32,656 bases of DNA from an uncultured Bacteroidota bacterium (GCA_902598295.1 CACKBA010000012.1:1-32656), one strand, 5' to 3'; positions 1 to 8,220 are shown, counted from the stretch's first letter. Numbers and translations are program-made. The notes: a model not told the origin generated them from the letters alone.

Positions 1-265
1 GTTCTTGATTAATCCTGAAACCTCTATCAGCACCAATAGCAAGAGCTTTTTTTAAAATTTGATCTGTATTTTCTAAACCAACTGTTATAACATCAATCTC
101 AGCACCACCATTTTCTTTAAACCATATTGCTCTAGTGAGTCCAAACTCATCATTTGGATTTATAATGTACTGAATTTGACTGCTATCAAATTCAGTATCA
201 TTATTTTTAAAATTTATTTTTGAAGTTGTATCAGGTACACAACTTATACATACTAAAATCTTCAT
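1..265 (-). CDS. etfB: Electron transfer flavoprotein beta subunit, N-terminal part (cut by window edge)
   Basis: Reading the minus strand from the ATG at 263-265 gives 88 codons of an open frame that runs off the window. The product begins MKILVCISCVPDTTSKI and contains INPNDEFGLTRA and KALAIGADRG, which I recognise as the EtfB N-terminus. EtfB pairs with EtfA to bind FAD and AMP and passes electrons from acyl-CoA dehydrogenases to ETF:quinone oxidoreductase. The full family length is about 250 residues, so roughly two thirds is missing. A GGAGG lies only 3 nt before the start (269-273 on the plus strand), unusual in a phylum that rarely uses Shine-Dalgarno pairing. The gene is divergent from pdhB, with the 92-bp gap holding a perfect dyad. 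Confidence 0.93.
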   Translation of the reverse strand, partial: MKILVCISCVPDTTSKINFKNNDTEFDSSQIQYIINPNDEFGLTRAIWFKENGGAEIDVITVGLENTDQILKKALAIGADRGFRINQE

Positions 266-297
266 TTTCCTCCATATAAATATAATAAAAATCAATT

Positions 298-315
298 TAC
301 TATGCACGCATAGTA
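298..315. promoter_or_regulatory. Perfect 18-bp dyad, candidate operator between etfB and pdhB
   Basis: The sequence TACTATGCACGCATAGTA has 8-bp arms (TACTATGC and GCATAGTA) around a 2-bp centre and no mismatch. It lies in the divergent gap and ends one base before the TTTG that serves as -33 element of the pdhB promoter. The symmetry and size suit a dimeric regulator of the MarR or TetR type. The link to acyl-CoA or pyruvate control is inferred only from the flanking genes, and the regulator is not in the window. Confidence 0.6.
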
Positions 316-316
316 T

Positions 317-350
317 TTGAATATTTTTAAAATAAATATTTATATTTTTG
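317..350 (+). promoter_or_regulatory. Predicted Bacteroidota-type promoter of pdhB
   Basis: A TTG at 317-319 and TATTTTTG at 343-350 match the flavobacterial consensus TTG-N17-23-TAnnTTTG, with a 23-nt spacer. Transcription would start around 355-358, at or just before the pdhB ATG at 358, so the message would have almost no 5' leader. The dyad at 298-315 abuts the -33 element, so a bound repressor would block this promoter. Confidence 0.5.
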
Positions 351-357
351 TATTAAG

Positions 358-1338
358 ATGAGAGAAATTCAATTTAGAGAAGCTATTTGTGAAGCAATGT
401 CTGAAGAAATGAGAAGAGATAAAACTATTTATCTAATGGGAGAGGAGGTTGCAGAATACAATGGTGCTTACAAAGCATCCAAAGGAATGCTTGACGAATT
501 CGGAGATTCTAGAGTTATAGATACTCCAATAAGTGAATTAGGTTTTTCTGGAATTGGTGTAGGATCTACAATGACAGGAAATAGACCAATTATTGAGTTC
601 ATGACATTTAATTTTTCTCTAGTAGGCATTGATCAGATAATAAATAATGCTGCAAAAATCAGACAAATGTCTGGAGGTCAATTCCCTTGTCCAATTGTTT
701 TTCGTGGTCCAACAGGGTCTGCTGGTCAGTTGGCAGCAACACACTCGCAAGCATTTGACAATTGGTTTGCAAATTGTCCAGGTTTAAAGGTAATTGTTCC
801 TTCAAACCCATATGACGCAAAAGGTTTACTAAAGTCTGCAATTCGAGATGATGACCCTGTTATTTTTATGGAATCAGAACAAATGTATGGAGACAAAGGA
901 GAAGTACCTGAAGAAGAATACACAATACCAATTGGTGAAGCTGAGGTAAAAAAACATGGTAGTGATGTCACAGTTGTCTCGTTTGGAAAAATAATAAAAG
1001 AGGTCTATAAAGCTTCTGACAAATTGAAAGAGGAAAATATTGATTTAGAAATTATTGATCTCAGAACAATCAGACCACTTGACATTGAAACAATAATAAA
1101 CTCAGTTAAGAAAACTAATAGATTAGTAGTTGTCGAGGAGGCTTGGCCATTTGGAAATGTCTCTACCGAAATATCTCATCAAATCCAAAATAAATGTTTT
1201 GATTATTTGGATGCACCAATAGAAAAGTTAAATACTGCTGATACTCCTGCACCTTATTCACCTGTTTTACTGGCAGAATGGCTTCCCAATCAAAATGACG
1301 TAATTAAATCTGTTAAGAAAGTACTATATCAAAAATAA
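358..1338 (+). CDS. pdhB: Pyruvate dehydrogenase E1 component, beta subunit
   Basis: This 326-residue protein forms the E1 alpha2-beta2 heterotetramer that decarboxylates pyruvate with thiamine diphosphate and hands the acetyl group to lipoyl-E2. Visible landmarks are GEEVAEYNGAYK (28-39), TPISELGF (56-63) with Glu60 as the expected cofactor-activating Glu, the substrate-channel stretch HSQAFDNWFANCPGLK near 130-145, and a transketolase C-terminal domain from about 195 (IDLRTIRPLD, VVVEEAWPFG). The length is normal. The E1 alpha and E2 genes are not adjacent, so subunits are made from separate loci, as in other Flavobacteriia. The start is fixed by the family N-terminus MxxIQFREAICEAM. Confidence 0.95.
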   Translation: MREIQFREAICEAMSEEMRRDKTIYLMGEEVAEYNGAYKASKGMLDEFGDSRVIDTPISELGFSGIGVGSTMTGNRPIIEFMTFNFSLVGIDQIINNAAKIRQMSGGQFPCPIVFRGPTGSAGQLAATHSQAFDNWFANCPGLKVIVPSNPYDAKGLLKSAIRDDDPVIFMESEQMYGDKGEVPEEEYTIPIGEAEVKKHGSDVTVVSFGKIIKEVYKASDKLKEENIDLEIIDLRTIRPLDIETIINSVKKTNRLVVVEEAWPFGNVSTEISHQIQNKCFDYLDAPIEKLNTADTPAPYSPVLLAEWLPNQNDVIKSVKKVLYQK

Positions 1339-1342
1339 ATTC

Positions 1343-1350
1343 TATTTTTG
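1343..1350 (+). promoter_or_regulatory. Possible -7 box upstream of hppA
   Basis: TATTTTTG matches the TAnnTTTG consensus 20 nt before the hppA start. I see no TTG at the matching -33 distance, so hppA may also, or only, be read from the pdhB promoter across the 32-bp gap. Confidence 0.3.
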
Positions 1351-1370
1351 AGCCCTAAATTTTTAATAAA

Positions 1371-3737
1371 ATGAATTTCAATCCAATACTTGTTCCAATA
1401 GTTTTATCATTAATAGGTTTAATATTTATGTTTTTCAAAGCTCGTTGGGTAAAAAAACAAGATCCCGGTAATGAAAAAATGGTTTCAATAAGTTCTTCAA
1501 TTAAAAAAGGAGCATTGGCCTTCCTAAATGCAGAATACAGGTTATTATTCATTTTTGTAATAATCGCATCTTTTTCCCTATTTGGTATTTCACTTATGGT
1601 AGAAACAACCAGTTGGATGATTATACCAGCATTTGTTGTTGGGGCTGTTTTCTCCGGTTTAGCTGGAAATATCGGAATGCGAATAGCAACGGATGCTAAC
1701 AGTCGAACAACACAAGCTGCTAGAACAAGTTTGCCAAAAGCATTGAATATTGCTTTTGGCGGTGGAACAGTCATGGGGCTTGGTGTTGCTGGTTTGGCTG
1801 TGCTAGGATTAAGTTTATTCTTTATGTTTTTTATGCACCAATTTATATCAGGTGATGGAGGAAATTTTTATAATGAAATGACTATAGTACTTGAGGCATT
1901 AGCTGGTTTTTCATTAGGTGCTGAGTCCATAGCATTATTTGCTAGAGTTGGGGGAGGTATTTATACAAAAGCTGCTGATGTAGGTGCCGATTTAGTTGGA
2001 AAAGTTGAAGCTGGGATTCCTGAGGATGATCCAAGAAATCCTGCTACGATTGCTGACAATGTAGGAGATAATGTTGGTGATGTTGCTGGTATGGGGGCTG
2101 ATCTATTTGGAAGTTACGTCGCAACTGTTTTGGCATCAATGGTATTAGGTAATTATATTATTAAGGACATGAGTGACTATGCACAAGAACAATTTAATGA
2201 CCCATTCGGTGGTATTGGTCCTATTCTTTTGCCATTATTCATTGCAGGGGTTGGGATTGTTGCATCAATAATTGGAACATTATTAGTCAAAATAAAAAAT
2301 AACGATGCAAAAGAAGCACAAGTGCAGAGCTCTCTAAATTTAGGGAATTTAATATCAATAATTTTTACTCTTGTTTCATGTTGGTTCCTAATTGACTTAT
2401 TACTTCCAGATACAATAAATGGAATGAAATTTTTTGGCGAAAATTCAAAAAATGTTCCAAGTCATAATATTTTCTATTCAACAATTGTAGGATTAGCTGT
2501 TGGGTATCTAATTTCGGCTTTTACTGAATACTACACAGCCTTAGGTAAAAGACCTGTTTTAAATATTGTTCAAAACTCATCTACAGGTGCTGCTACTAAT
2601 ATAATTGCAGGTCTTGCTACCGGTATGAAATCCACATTTTCATCTGTAATTCTTTTTGCTGTTGCAATTTGGGGTGCATATGAGCTTGGTGGTTTTTACG
2701 GTGTTGCAATTTCTGCTTCAGCAATGATGGCTACGACTGCAATGCAGTTGGCTATTGATGCATTTGGTCCCATCTCTGATAATGCAGGTGGTGTTGCTGA
2801 AATGAGTGAGTTGCCAAAAGAAGTGAGAGAAAGAACAGATATTCTAGATTCCGTAGGTAATACAACTGCCGCTACTGGTAAAGGATTTGCCATTGCTTCA
2901 GCGGCACTTACAGCGTTAGCACTTTTTGCGGCATATGTTACATTTACTGGGATTGACGGAATCAATATCTTTAAAGCTGACGTCCTTGCTGCACTTTTCA
3001 TTGGAGGAATGATTCCAGTAATTTTCTCAGCACTTGCCATGGAATCAGTAGGCAAAGCAGCAATGAAAATGGTGCAAGAGGTCAGAAGACAATTTAAAGA
3101 AATACCAGGAATTTTGGAGGGTAAATCTAAACCAGATTACGAAAAATGTGTTGAAATATCCACAAATGCAGCCTTAAAAGAAATGCTTTTACCTGGTATT
3201 TTAACTATTGTAACACCTGTCATAATTGGGTTTTTAATGGGACCTGAATCTCTTGGAAGTTATATGGCAGGGGTAGCTGTGTCAGGTGTTCTATGGGCTA
3301 TTTTCCAGAACAATGCCGGTGGAGCTTGGGATAATGCAAAAAAATCATTTGAGGCAGGAGTTGAAATAAATGGTAAAATAGAAAAAAAGGGTTCAGATGC
3401 ACACAAAGCAGCTGTGACTGGTGACACCGTTGGTGATCCATTTAAAGATACGTCAGGTCCCTCAATGAATATTTTAATTAAACTCACTTGTTTGGTAGGT
3501 CTGGTTATTGCTCCAATTTTAGGTAATCATAGCAGCGGCATGTCAGCATTCAGTGATTATGAAAATATTAATAAAAGTGTCATTCTTGAAGTAAATGAAG
3601 AGAATCCAGATGAAAGTACATTAATTATTACAACTAAATCTAATACAAATGGGGTAGTAGTTGAGGATACTGAAAAATGTTATGGTTCAAAGACCGAACT
3701 TCTTTTAAAAGTTGCACAAATTAAAGGGGATAATTAA
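1371..3737 (+). CDS. hppA: Membrane-bound ion-pumping pyrophosphatase
   Basis: This 788-residue, highly hydrophobic protein hydrolyses cytoplasmic pyrophosphate and pumps H+ or Na+ across the inner membrane. The pyrophosphate-binding signature [11 protein letters not shown] is at 203-213, followed by the acidic [19 protein letters not shown] block. [10 protein letters not shown] (496-505) has Ala500 and Gly503 where K+-independent enzymes carry Lys and Thr, so a K+-dependent enzyme is expected. The helix-6 position that holds Glu in many family members (after GSY) is not acidic here ([10 protein letters not shown]), while a Glu appears in helix 5 (GAESIALF, Glu185). As I recall, this is the arrangement of Flavobacterium johnsoniae-type H+ pumps, so H+ is the likelier ion. 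The C-terminus carries a roughly 60-residue hydrophilic tail. Confidence 0.95.
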   Translation: MNFNPILVPIVLSLIGLIFMFFKARWVKKQDPGNEKMVSISSSIKKGALAFLNAEYRLLFIFVIIASFSLFGISLMVETTSWMIIPAFVVGAVFSGLAGNIGMRIATDANSRTTQAARTSLPKALNIAFGGGTVMGLGVAGLAVLGLSLFFMFFMHQFISGDGGNFYNEMTIVLEALAGFSLGAESIALFARVGGGIYTKAADVGADLVGKVEAGIPEDDPRNPATIADNVGDNVGDVAGMGADLFGSYVATVLASMVLGNYIIKDMSDYAQEQFNDPFGGIGPILLPLFIAGVGIVASIIGTLLVKIKNNDAKEAQVQSSLNLGNLISIIFTLVSCWFLIDLLLPDTINGMKFFGENSKNVPSHNIFYSTIVGLAVGYLISAFTEYYTALGKRPVLNIVQNSSTGAATNIIAGLATGMKSTFSSVILFAVAIWGAYELGGFYGVAISASAMMATTAMQLAIDAFGPISDNAGGVAEMSELPKEVRERTDILDSVGNTTAATGKGFAIASAALTALALFAAYVTFTGIDGINIFKADVLAALFIGGMIPVIFSALAMESVGKAAMKMVQEVRRQFKEIPGILEGKSKPDYEKCVEISTNAALKEMLLPGILTIVTPVIIGFLMGPESLGSYMAGVAVSGVLWAIFQNNAGGAWDNAKKSFEAGVEINGKIEKKGSDAHKAAVTGDTVGDPFKDTSGPSMNILIKLTCLVGLVIAPILGNHSSGMSAFSDYENINKSVILEVNEENPDESTLIITTKSNTNGVVVEDTEKCYGSKTELLLKVAQIKGDN

Positions 3738-3740
3738 GAA

Positions 3741-4355
3741 TCAGAAAATACTTTCTAACTTTTTATCAATCATTTCGGTAATTAATTCAAAATCGTTTTT
3801 ATTTTCCACAAAATCAATATCATCTACATCAATAATAAGTAAATTACTACTATCGTATTTTTCTATCCAAGCTTCATACCTTTCATTCAACCTACTTAAA
3901 TATTCTATGCTGATTGAGTTTTCATAATCTCTTCCTCTTTTATGAATTTGATCGACCAGATTCGGTATTCCACTTCTTAAATAAATCAATAAATCTGGAT
4001 TTTTGACATAAGATTTCAGTGTTTTGAAAATTGATTCATAGTTTTTGTAATCACGATTTGTCATAAGCCCCATTGATAATAAATTGGGAGCAAAAATATT
4101 AGCATCTTCATAAATAGTTCTATCCTGAATTGTATCTTTTTCATTGTTAGCACAATCTATCATTTGGTTAAACCTGCTATTTAGAAAATAAATTTGAAGA
4201 TTAAAAGACCATCTTTCCATCCTTTCGTAAAAATCATCTAAGTACGGATTTTCTAAGACATCTTCATAATATGGCACCCAACCATAATACTTTGAAAGCA
4301 TTTTGGTTAATGTTGTTTTTCCAGCTCCAATATTTCCAGCTATTGCTAAGTGCAT
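3741..4355 (-). CDS. Deoxynucleoside kinase
   Basis: This 204-residue protein belongs to the deoxynucleoside kinase family, which phosphorylates deoxynucleosides in the salvage pathway. The P-loop GNIGAGKTT is at residues 7-15, the substrate-side EDVLENPYL follows at about 32-40, DRTIYED replaces the family ERS-type motif, and RGRDYE forms the LID Arg cluster. The length matches bacterial dAK/dGK enzymes; substrate preference cannot be read by eye. It converges with hppA, with only 3 bp between the two stop codons. I see no clear promoter in the 91-bp gap that separates it from the GLPGLI gene. Confidence 0.88.
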   Translation of the reverse strand: MHLAIAGNIGAGKTTLTKMLSKYYGWVPYYEDVLENPYLDDFYERMERWSFNLQIYFLNSRFNQMIDCANNEKDTIQDRTIYEDANIFAPNLLSMGLMTNRDYKNYESIFKTLKSYVKNPDLLIYLRSGIPNLVDQIHKRGRDYENSISIEYLSRLNERYEAWIEKYDSSNLLIIDVDDIDFVENKNDFELITEMIDKKLESIF

Positions 4356-4446
4356 GGTTTTTGATTAATAATAAATGTAAAATATAAAATTGAGAATTTT
4401 TTAAACTTTTTAAATTTTTTTCTGTCAAACAATTAATACAAAAAAT

Positions 4447-5268
4447 ATGAAAAAACTATTTTATCTATTACTTCTATTTCCAATACTGAATTTATCACAA
4501 AACTTTCAGGGAAAGGCCTACTACATGTCAAAAATATCAGTTGACAAGTCCTGGCTCGATAATCCAAGGTATGCATCAAGAAAAGGTTATATGAATGATA
4601 TGATTAAGAGAAATACTGAAAAAGATTATGTATTAGAGTTCAATTCTATAGAATCAACATATAAGGAAATTGAAAAACTAGAATCTGAGGGTCAAGGTTT
4701 TAATTGGATGGCTAATTACGTTGGTGAAAATATTGGAAAAATATATAAAAACGCACAAGATAAAATTTCAATAAATGAAACAGAGATGATGGGCAAATTC
4801 TTTTTGGTGACAGAAAATCTTGAAAATACAAAATGGAAAATGTCTGGTGAATCAAAAAAAATTGGACAATACACTTGTTATAAGGCAACTTATACAAAAC
4901 AAGTTGAAGAAAAAGTGTTCTCATTTGGCAGTTGGAATCAGAACAATCAAAATAAAAAGCCAAAAAAAATGAGAGATGTGGAGGTTGTTGCTTGGTTTAC
5001 GCCTCAGATACCGGTTTCAAGTGGTCCTTCTTGGTACCAAGGTTTACCAGGTCTAATATTGGAGGTTACGGATGATGATACTAAAATTCTCTGTACAAAG
5101 ATTGTGATGAATCCTAAAGAAAAAACTAAGATAAAGAGACCCAAAAAAGGTAAAGTTATTTCAAATCAAGATTTTGTAACACTTCAGGATGAGAAAAGAG
5201 AAGAGGCCGCTGAAATGTGGAGACAATCAAGGCAAAGAAGACAATCATCTTCGGCTAGACTAAGATAA
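4447..5268 (+). CDS. GLPGLI family secreted protein
   Basis: This 273-residue protein begins with a signal peptide (hydrophobic MKKLFYLLLLFPILNLS, with cleavage near residue 17-18) and carries the defining GLPGLI motif at 199-204 in the context SGPSWYQGLPGLILEV. The family is restricted to Bacteroidota and its function is unknown; members are exported and often encoded beside large outer membrane receptors. That arrangement is seen here, since the next gene starts 9 bp downstream. The C-terminal 45 residues are rich in Lys, Arg, Gln and Ser and end in SSSARLR. The ending RLR is shared with the neighbouring barrel protein. Confidence 0.9.
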   Translation: MKKLFYLLLLFPILNLSQNFQGKAYYMSKISVDKSWLDNPRYASRKGYMNDMIKRNTEKDYVLEFNSIESTYKEIEKLESEGQGFNWMANYVGENIGKIYKNAQDKISINETEMMGKFFLVTENLENTKWKMSGESKKIGQYTCYKATYTKQVEEKVFSFGSWNQNNQNKKPKKMRDVEVVAWFTPQIPVSSGPSWYQGLPGLILEVTDDDTKILCTKIVMNPKEKTKIKRPKKGKVISNQDFVTLQDEKREEAAEMWRQSRQRRQSSSARLR

Positions 5269-5277
5269 ATTAGATAA

Positions 5278-8034
5278 ATGAAATATATTATAATATTATT
5301 ATTTCCCTATTTGATTTTCTCTCAAGTCAGTATCAGTGGTGAAATTAAAGATCAAACTGGATATCCAATCATGGGAGCCAATATTATTGCTGTAAATAAT
5401 GAAACTCAAATTTTAGATGGTTTTGGCATCTCTAATGATAATGGATATTTCAGTTTAAATCTAAAAAAAGACACAGAATTTAACATTAAAATCACATTTA
5501 TTGGATATAAGCCAGTTGAATTAAATATATCACTAAGTGAAGATACTGTTAAAGATTTTATTCTTGAGGAACAAGCTGAGGCACTTGATGAAGTTGAGTT
5601 GGTGTATGAAATGCCTGTAGAAATTAAAGGTGACACGATTGTATACAGTGCGGATGCTTTTAACACAGGAACTGAAAAAAAATTATCTGATGTTTTAGCA
5701 AATATGCCCGGAATTGAAGTTAATGAAGATGGAAGAATTGAAGTAGAGGGACAAGAAGTAAGAAAAATACAAATTGAGGGCAAAGATTTTTTTGATGGTG
5801 ATACAAAACTAGCCGCTCAAAATTTGCCAGCTAAGGCAGTTGGAAAAGTTGAAGTATTAAGAAACTTTACGGAAGTTGGACAACTAAGAAGCGTTCAAAA
5901 CAATGAGGACAACTTTGCTATTAATATTAGACTAAAGGAGGGAAAAGATAAATTTTGGTTTGGTGAAATTTTAGCTGGAACAGGACCTGACGATATTCAT
6001 ATGATTGCTCCAAAAATATTTTATTATGATAAACAATTTAATTTTAGTGTACTTGGTAATTCAAATGATGTGGGAGCTCCTGCTTTAAGCAGAAGAGATT
6101 TTTATAGGTTTTCGGGTGGATTTAATAATTTAAATTCAAGAGCTGGAACATCAATTAATATAAGTTCAGATTTAGCAGGAATTGGAAGCCTGCAAAACAA
6201 CAGGGCAAAGTTAATTGAATCTGAATTCGGCGCAGCTAATTTTTCTGTTAATAATGACAAAGGACTTGAAATTTCTGGTTTTAGTGTTTTTACAACAGTC
6301 ACTAATGATATTGAGGAGCAAATTAAAAGAACTTACAATGCCACCGAGGTTGTTGAAAATACTAGTGAATATTCTCTTCAAAAGAGTACACTCGAACTTT
6401 ATAAATTTAGTCTTGAGTACGAACCAAGTGAAATTTTTCAGTTGGAATACAATATATTGCTTAATAGTTCCGATCAATCAGAGGTCAATGATTTGACCTC
6501 TATATATGGTAGATTGAATGATAGGGTAGAGGAAAACCTTGACTTAACGAGAACTCAAACTCCTAAAGCCCTAAACCAAGAATTAAAAGTATATTATACT
6601 TTGAATGATAATCACATATTTTCATTTGAAGCACAGCACTTGGATCAAACTGAAGATCCTATTGGGAGAGCAGTGAGGGACAGGAACCCATTCTTGTCAT
6701 TAATTCCTTTTGACTCAGATGTACAGAGATTTGATATTTCTCAAAATAGGTTAATTGAAACACAAAAACTGGAAGCAAAATTGGATTATTTTTACCTGAT
6801 TAATAATCAATCAAATATTAATCTAAGTATTGGTTTCACCAATGTTAATCAAAATTACTTTTCAAATTTTGATCAGTTTTTAGATGACGGCAGAAGAAAA
6901 TTGTTTGATGATGATCAATTCAATAATGATGTAGATTTTAGTTTCAAGGACCTTTATTTTGCCCTCAATTACAGAATTAGAACAGGAATATTTACAATTG
7001 ACCCAGGTTTAACACTTCATTTTTATGAAAATAACAACACCCAACTGGGGGTGACATATGCAAGAGACATTTCAGATATAAGACCAAACTTAAGAGTTAA
7101 TATGCAGTTCAAGAAGAATGAAAATTTAAGGTTTACATATAGAAAAAATACCCAATTTACGGATGTTAATAATATTTCGGAGGGTTATGTTTTTAATAAT
7201 TATAACAGCATATTTAAAGGAAATAGAGAGTTGGAAGCGGCAATAGTTAATTCATATAATTTGAATTACAGAAGTATTAACCAATTTACTTTTACAAATA
7301 TTTTCTCGAACATATCCTATTCCAAAAGAGAAAACTCTATTCAATCACGAGCTGCAATAGATGGTATTAACTCAGTCAGAACAGCGGACAATTCAATATT
7401 TCCCAGGGAAACCTATTCTGCGAGAGCCAGATTAGATAAGCGGTTTAAAAATATTAAAATAAATTTGAGTGCTAATATTAGATATAGTGAGTTTTCAAAT
7501 ATTATTAATGATGTGGTTAATAATGCCGAGAGTTTTAACCAAGATTATGAAGCAAGCTTAGAAACAAACTTTAGAGATAAACCAAACTTTGAGATAGGAT
7601 TAAAATACAATCTAAATAATTATAAGAATGCAAACATCGAAAATAAATTTGTGAGAGAGACGCCGTTTATCAGGACTGATGCATATTTTGGAAGAGGATT
7701 TGTATTCACAGCAGAGTACAGTTATAATAAATACAAAAATCAAGATCAAGTATTGAATTACTTTAGGTTCCTCGATGCAGATATTTCTTACAACAAGGAA
7801 GGTTCGAAATGGGAGTATTCTGTCGGCATAACTAATTTATTAAACGATACTTCTACCAATAGAGACTCATTTAATCAGTTTTTTACTCAAACAAGAAGTT
7901 ATATAATTCAACCCAGGTATATACTTTTTAAACTTAAATATGATTTGACTCTGTTTGGAGGTAAAGAGAAAAAAAATAATCAAAATCAACAAAAAAATAG
8001 AAGAGGTAACTCTGGGGGAGGTCGTCTTAGATGA
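5278..8034 (+). CDS. TonB-dependent receptor-like outer membrane barrel with carboxypeptidase-regulatory-like domain
   Basis: This 918-residue protein has a signal peptide (about 1-16, MKYIIILLFPYLIFSQ), then a carboxypeptidase regulatory-like beta-sandwich (about 18-100, ISGEIKDQTGYPIMGANI). A plug-like region follows (KKLSDVLANMPGIEVNEDGRIEVEGQ, roughly 135-160), and the rest is a long run of alternating aromatic and polar beta strands. It probably forms an outer membrane barrel with the GLPGLI protein made just upstream. I see no obvious TonB box. The protein does not end on an aromatic residue as classical barrels do, but runs on into a basic tail (KEKKNNQNQQKNRRGNSGGG) and ends RLR. The transported substrate is unknown. 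Confidence 0.85.
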   Translation: MKYIIILLFPYLIFSQVSISGEIKDQTGYPIMGANIIAVNNETQILDGFGISNDNGYFSLNLKKDTEFNIKITFIGYKPVELNISLSEDTVKDFILEEQAEALDEVELVYEMPVEIKGDTIVYSADAFNTGTEKKLSDVLANMPGIEVNEDGRIEVEGQEVRKIQIEGKDFFDGDTKLAAQNLPAKAVGKVEVLRNFTEVGQLRSVQNNEDNFAINIRLKEGKDKFWFGEILAGTGPDDIHMIAPKIFYYDKQFNFSVLGNSNDVGAPALSRRDFYRFSGGFNNLNSRAGTSINISSDLAGIGSLQNNRAKLIESEFGAANFSVNNDKGLEISGFSVFTTVTNDIEEQIKRTYNATEVVENTSEYSLQKSTLELYKFSLEYEPSEIFQLEYNILLNSSDQSEVNDLTSIYGRLNDRVEENLDLTRTQTPKALNQELKVYYTLNDNHIFSFEAQHLDQTEDPIGRAVRDRNPFLSLIPFDSDVQRFDISQNRLIETQKLEAKLDYFYLINNQSNINLSIGFTNVNQNYFSNFDQFLDDGRRKLFDDDQFNNDVDFSFKDLYFALNYRIRTGIFTIDPGLTLHFYENNNTQLGVTYARDISDIRPNLRVNMQFKKNENLRFTYRKNTQFTDVNNISEGYVFNNYNSIFKGNRELEAAIVNSYNLNYRSINQFTFTNIFSNISYSKRENSIQSRAAIDGINSVRTADNSIFPRETYSARARLDKRFKNIKINLSANIRYSEFSNIINDVVNNAESFNQDYEASLETNFRDKPNFEIGLKYNLNNYKNANIENKFVRETPFIRTDAYFGRGFVFTAEYSYNKYKNQDQVLNYFRFLDADISYNKEGSKWEYSVGITNLLNDTSTNRDSFNQFFTQTRSYIIQPRYILFKLKYDLTLFGGKEKKNNQNQQKNRRGNSGGGRLR

Positions 8035-8050
8035 TAATATTTTAGGTAAT

Positions 8051-8058
8051 TAATTTTG
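8051..8058 (+). promoter_or_regulatory. Predicted -7 box of the aromatic amino acid operon
   Basis: TAATTTTG matches TAnnTTTG exactly. A weak -33 element (TTAG, 8027-8030, where TTG is expected) lies 20 nt upstream, over the end of the preceding gene. Transcription would begin near 8064, giving a short leader of about 25 nt before the leader-peptide ATG at 8091. Confidence 0.5.
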
Positions 8059-8090
8059 TGATAACTAAATACTATATTACATTTGAAGGC

Positions 8091-8165
8091 ATGTTAACAA
8101 AAATTTATTATCAAATTTTTTCTTTTTTCTTTTACTACCAGTATAAGTTCAGGATTTTTTGTTAA
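8091..8165 (+). CDS. Phe/Tyr-rich leader peptide of the pheA operon (putative)
   Basis: A 24-codon open frame runs from the ATG at 8091 to a double stop, TAA TAA, at 8163-8168. Six codons are Phe (residues 10, 12, 13, 14, 20, 23) and five are Tyr (6, 7, 15, 16, 18), with an uninterrupted run FFFYY at 8124-8138. No other gene here begins like this. The frame lies between a predicted promoter and a strong terminator, directly before genes that make Phe and Tyr. This is the classic layout of an attenuation leader whose translation senses charged tRNA-Phe and tRNA-Tyr. An in-frame GTG at 8058 could extend it, but that codon falls in the -7 box. The T-rich stretch could give some Phe codons by chance; the Tyr codons and the RNA structure argue against that. 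Confidence 0.78.
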   Translation: MLTKIYYQIFSFFFYYQYKFRIFC

Positions 8166-8216
8166 TAAATGTAAAAATTTAAGCGATGAGTCCTGATAAT
8201 CAGGACTTTTTTTTTT
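8149..8216 (+). promoter_or_regulatory. Transcription attenuator: alternative antiterminator and terminator
   Basis: Segment 8149-8157 (TCAGGATTT) can pair with 8188-8196, giving six Watson-Crick pairs plus U-A and two G-U pairs. Segment 8189-8196 can instead pair perfectly with 8200-8207 as a terminator stem. The two structures exclude each other. The upstream segment lies inside the last codons of the leader peptide gene. A ribosome that reaches the stop at 8163 covers it, freeing the terminator; one stalled in the aromatic run at 8124-8138 leaves it free to form the antiterminator. The geometry therefore fits ribosome-mediated attenuation. Confidence 0.75.
8189..8216 (+). terminator. Intrinsic terminator of the leader, just before pheA
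   Basis: AGTCCTGA (8189-8196) and TCAGGACT (8200-8207) form an 8-bp perfect hairpin with a TAA loop, followed by ten consecutive T (8207-8216). It is the strongest intrinsic terminator in the window, and it sits 4 nt before the pheA start rather than at an operon end, which points to regulation. Confidence 0.88.
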
Positions 8217-8220
8217 GATT

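Noticed and set aside
3743-3756. Short inverted repeat AGAAA / TTTCT between the convergent hppA and kinase genes
   Set aside because: Only 5 bp with one G-C pair and inside the kinase coding end; too weak for a terminator call.
4356-4446. Promoter for the GLPGLI gene (TTG at 4390, TAAATTTT at 4411)
   Set aside because: The -7 candidate lacks the final G and the gap is nearly all A and T, so such matches are expected by chance.
6211-6496. Overlapping open frames on both strands inside the barrel gene, with similar ones inside pdhB, hppA, ftsI and rsgA-sized genes
   Set aside because: They are antisense or shifted shadows of well-supported genes, with no family motifs.
8215-8220. TTG start for pheA two codons upstream
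   Set aside because: It lies in the T run of the attenuator terminator; the ATG at 8221 fits the family.
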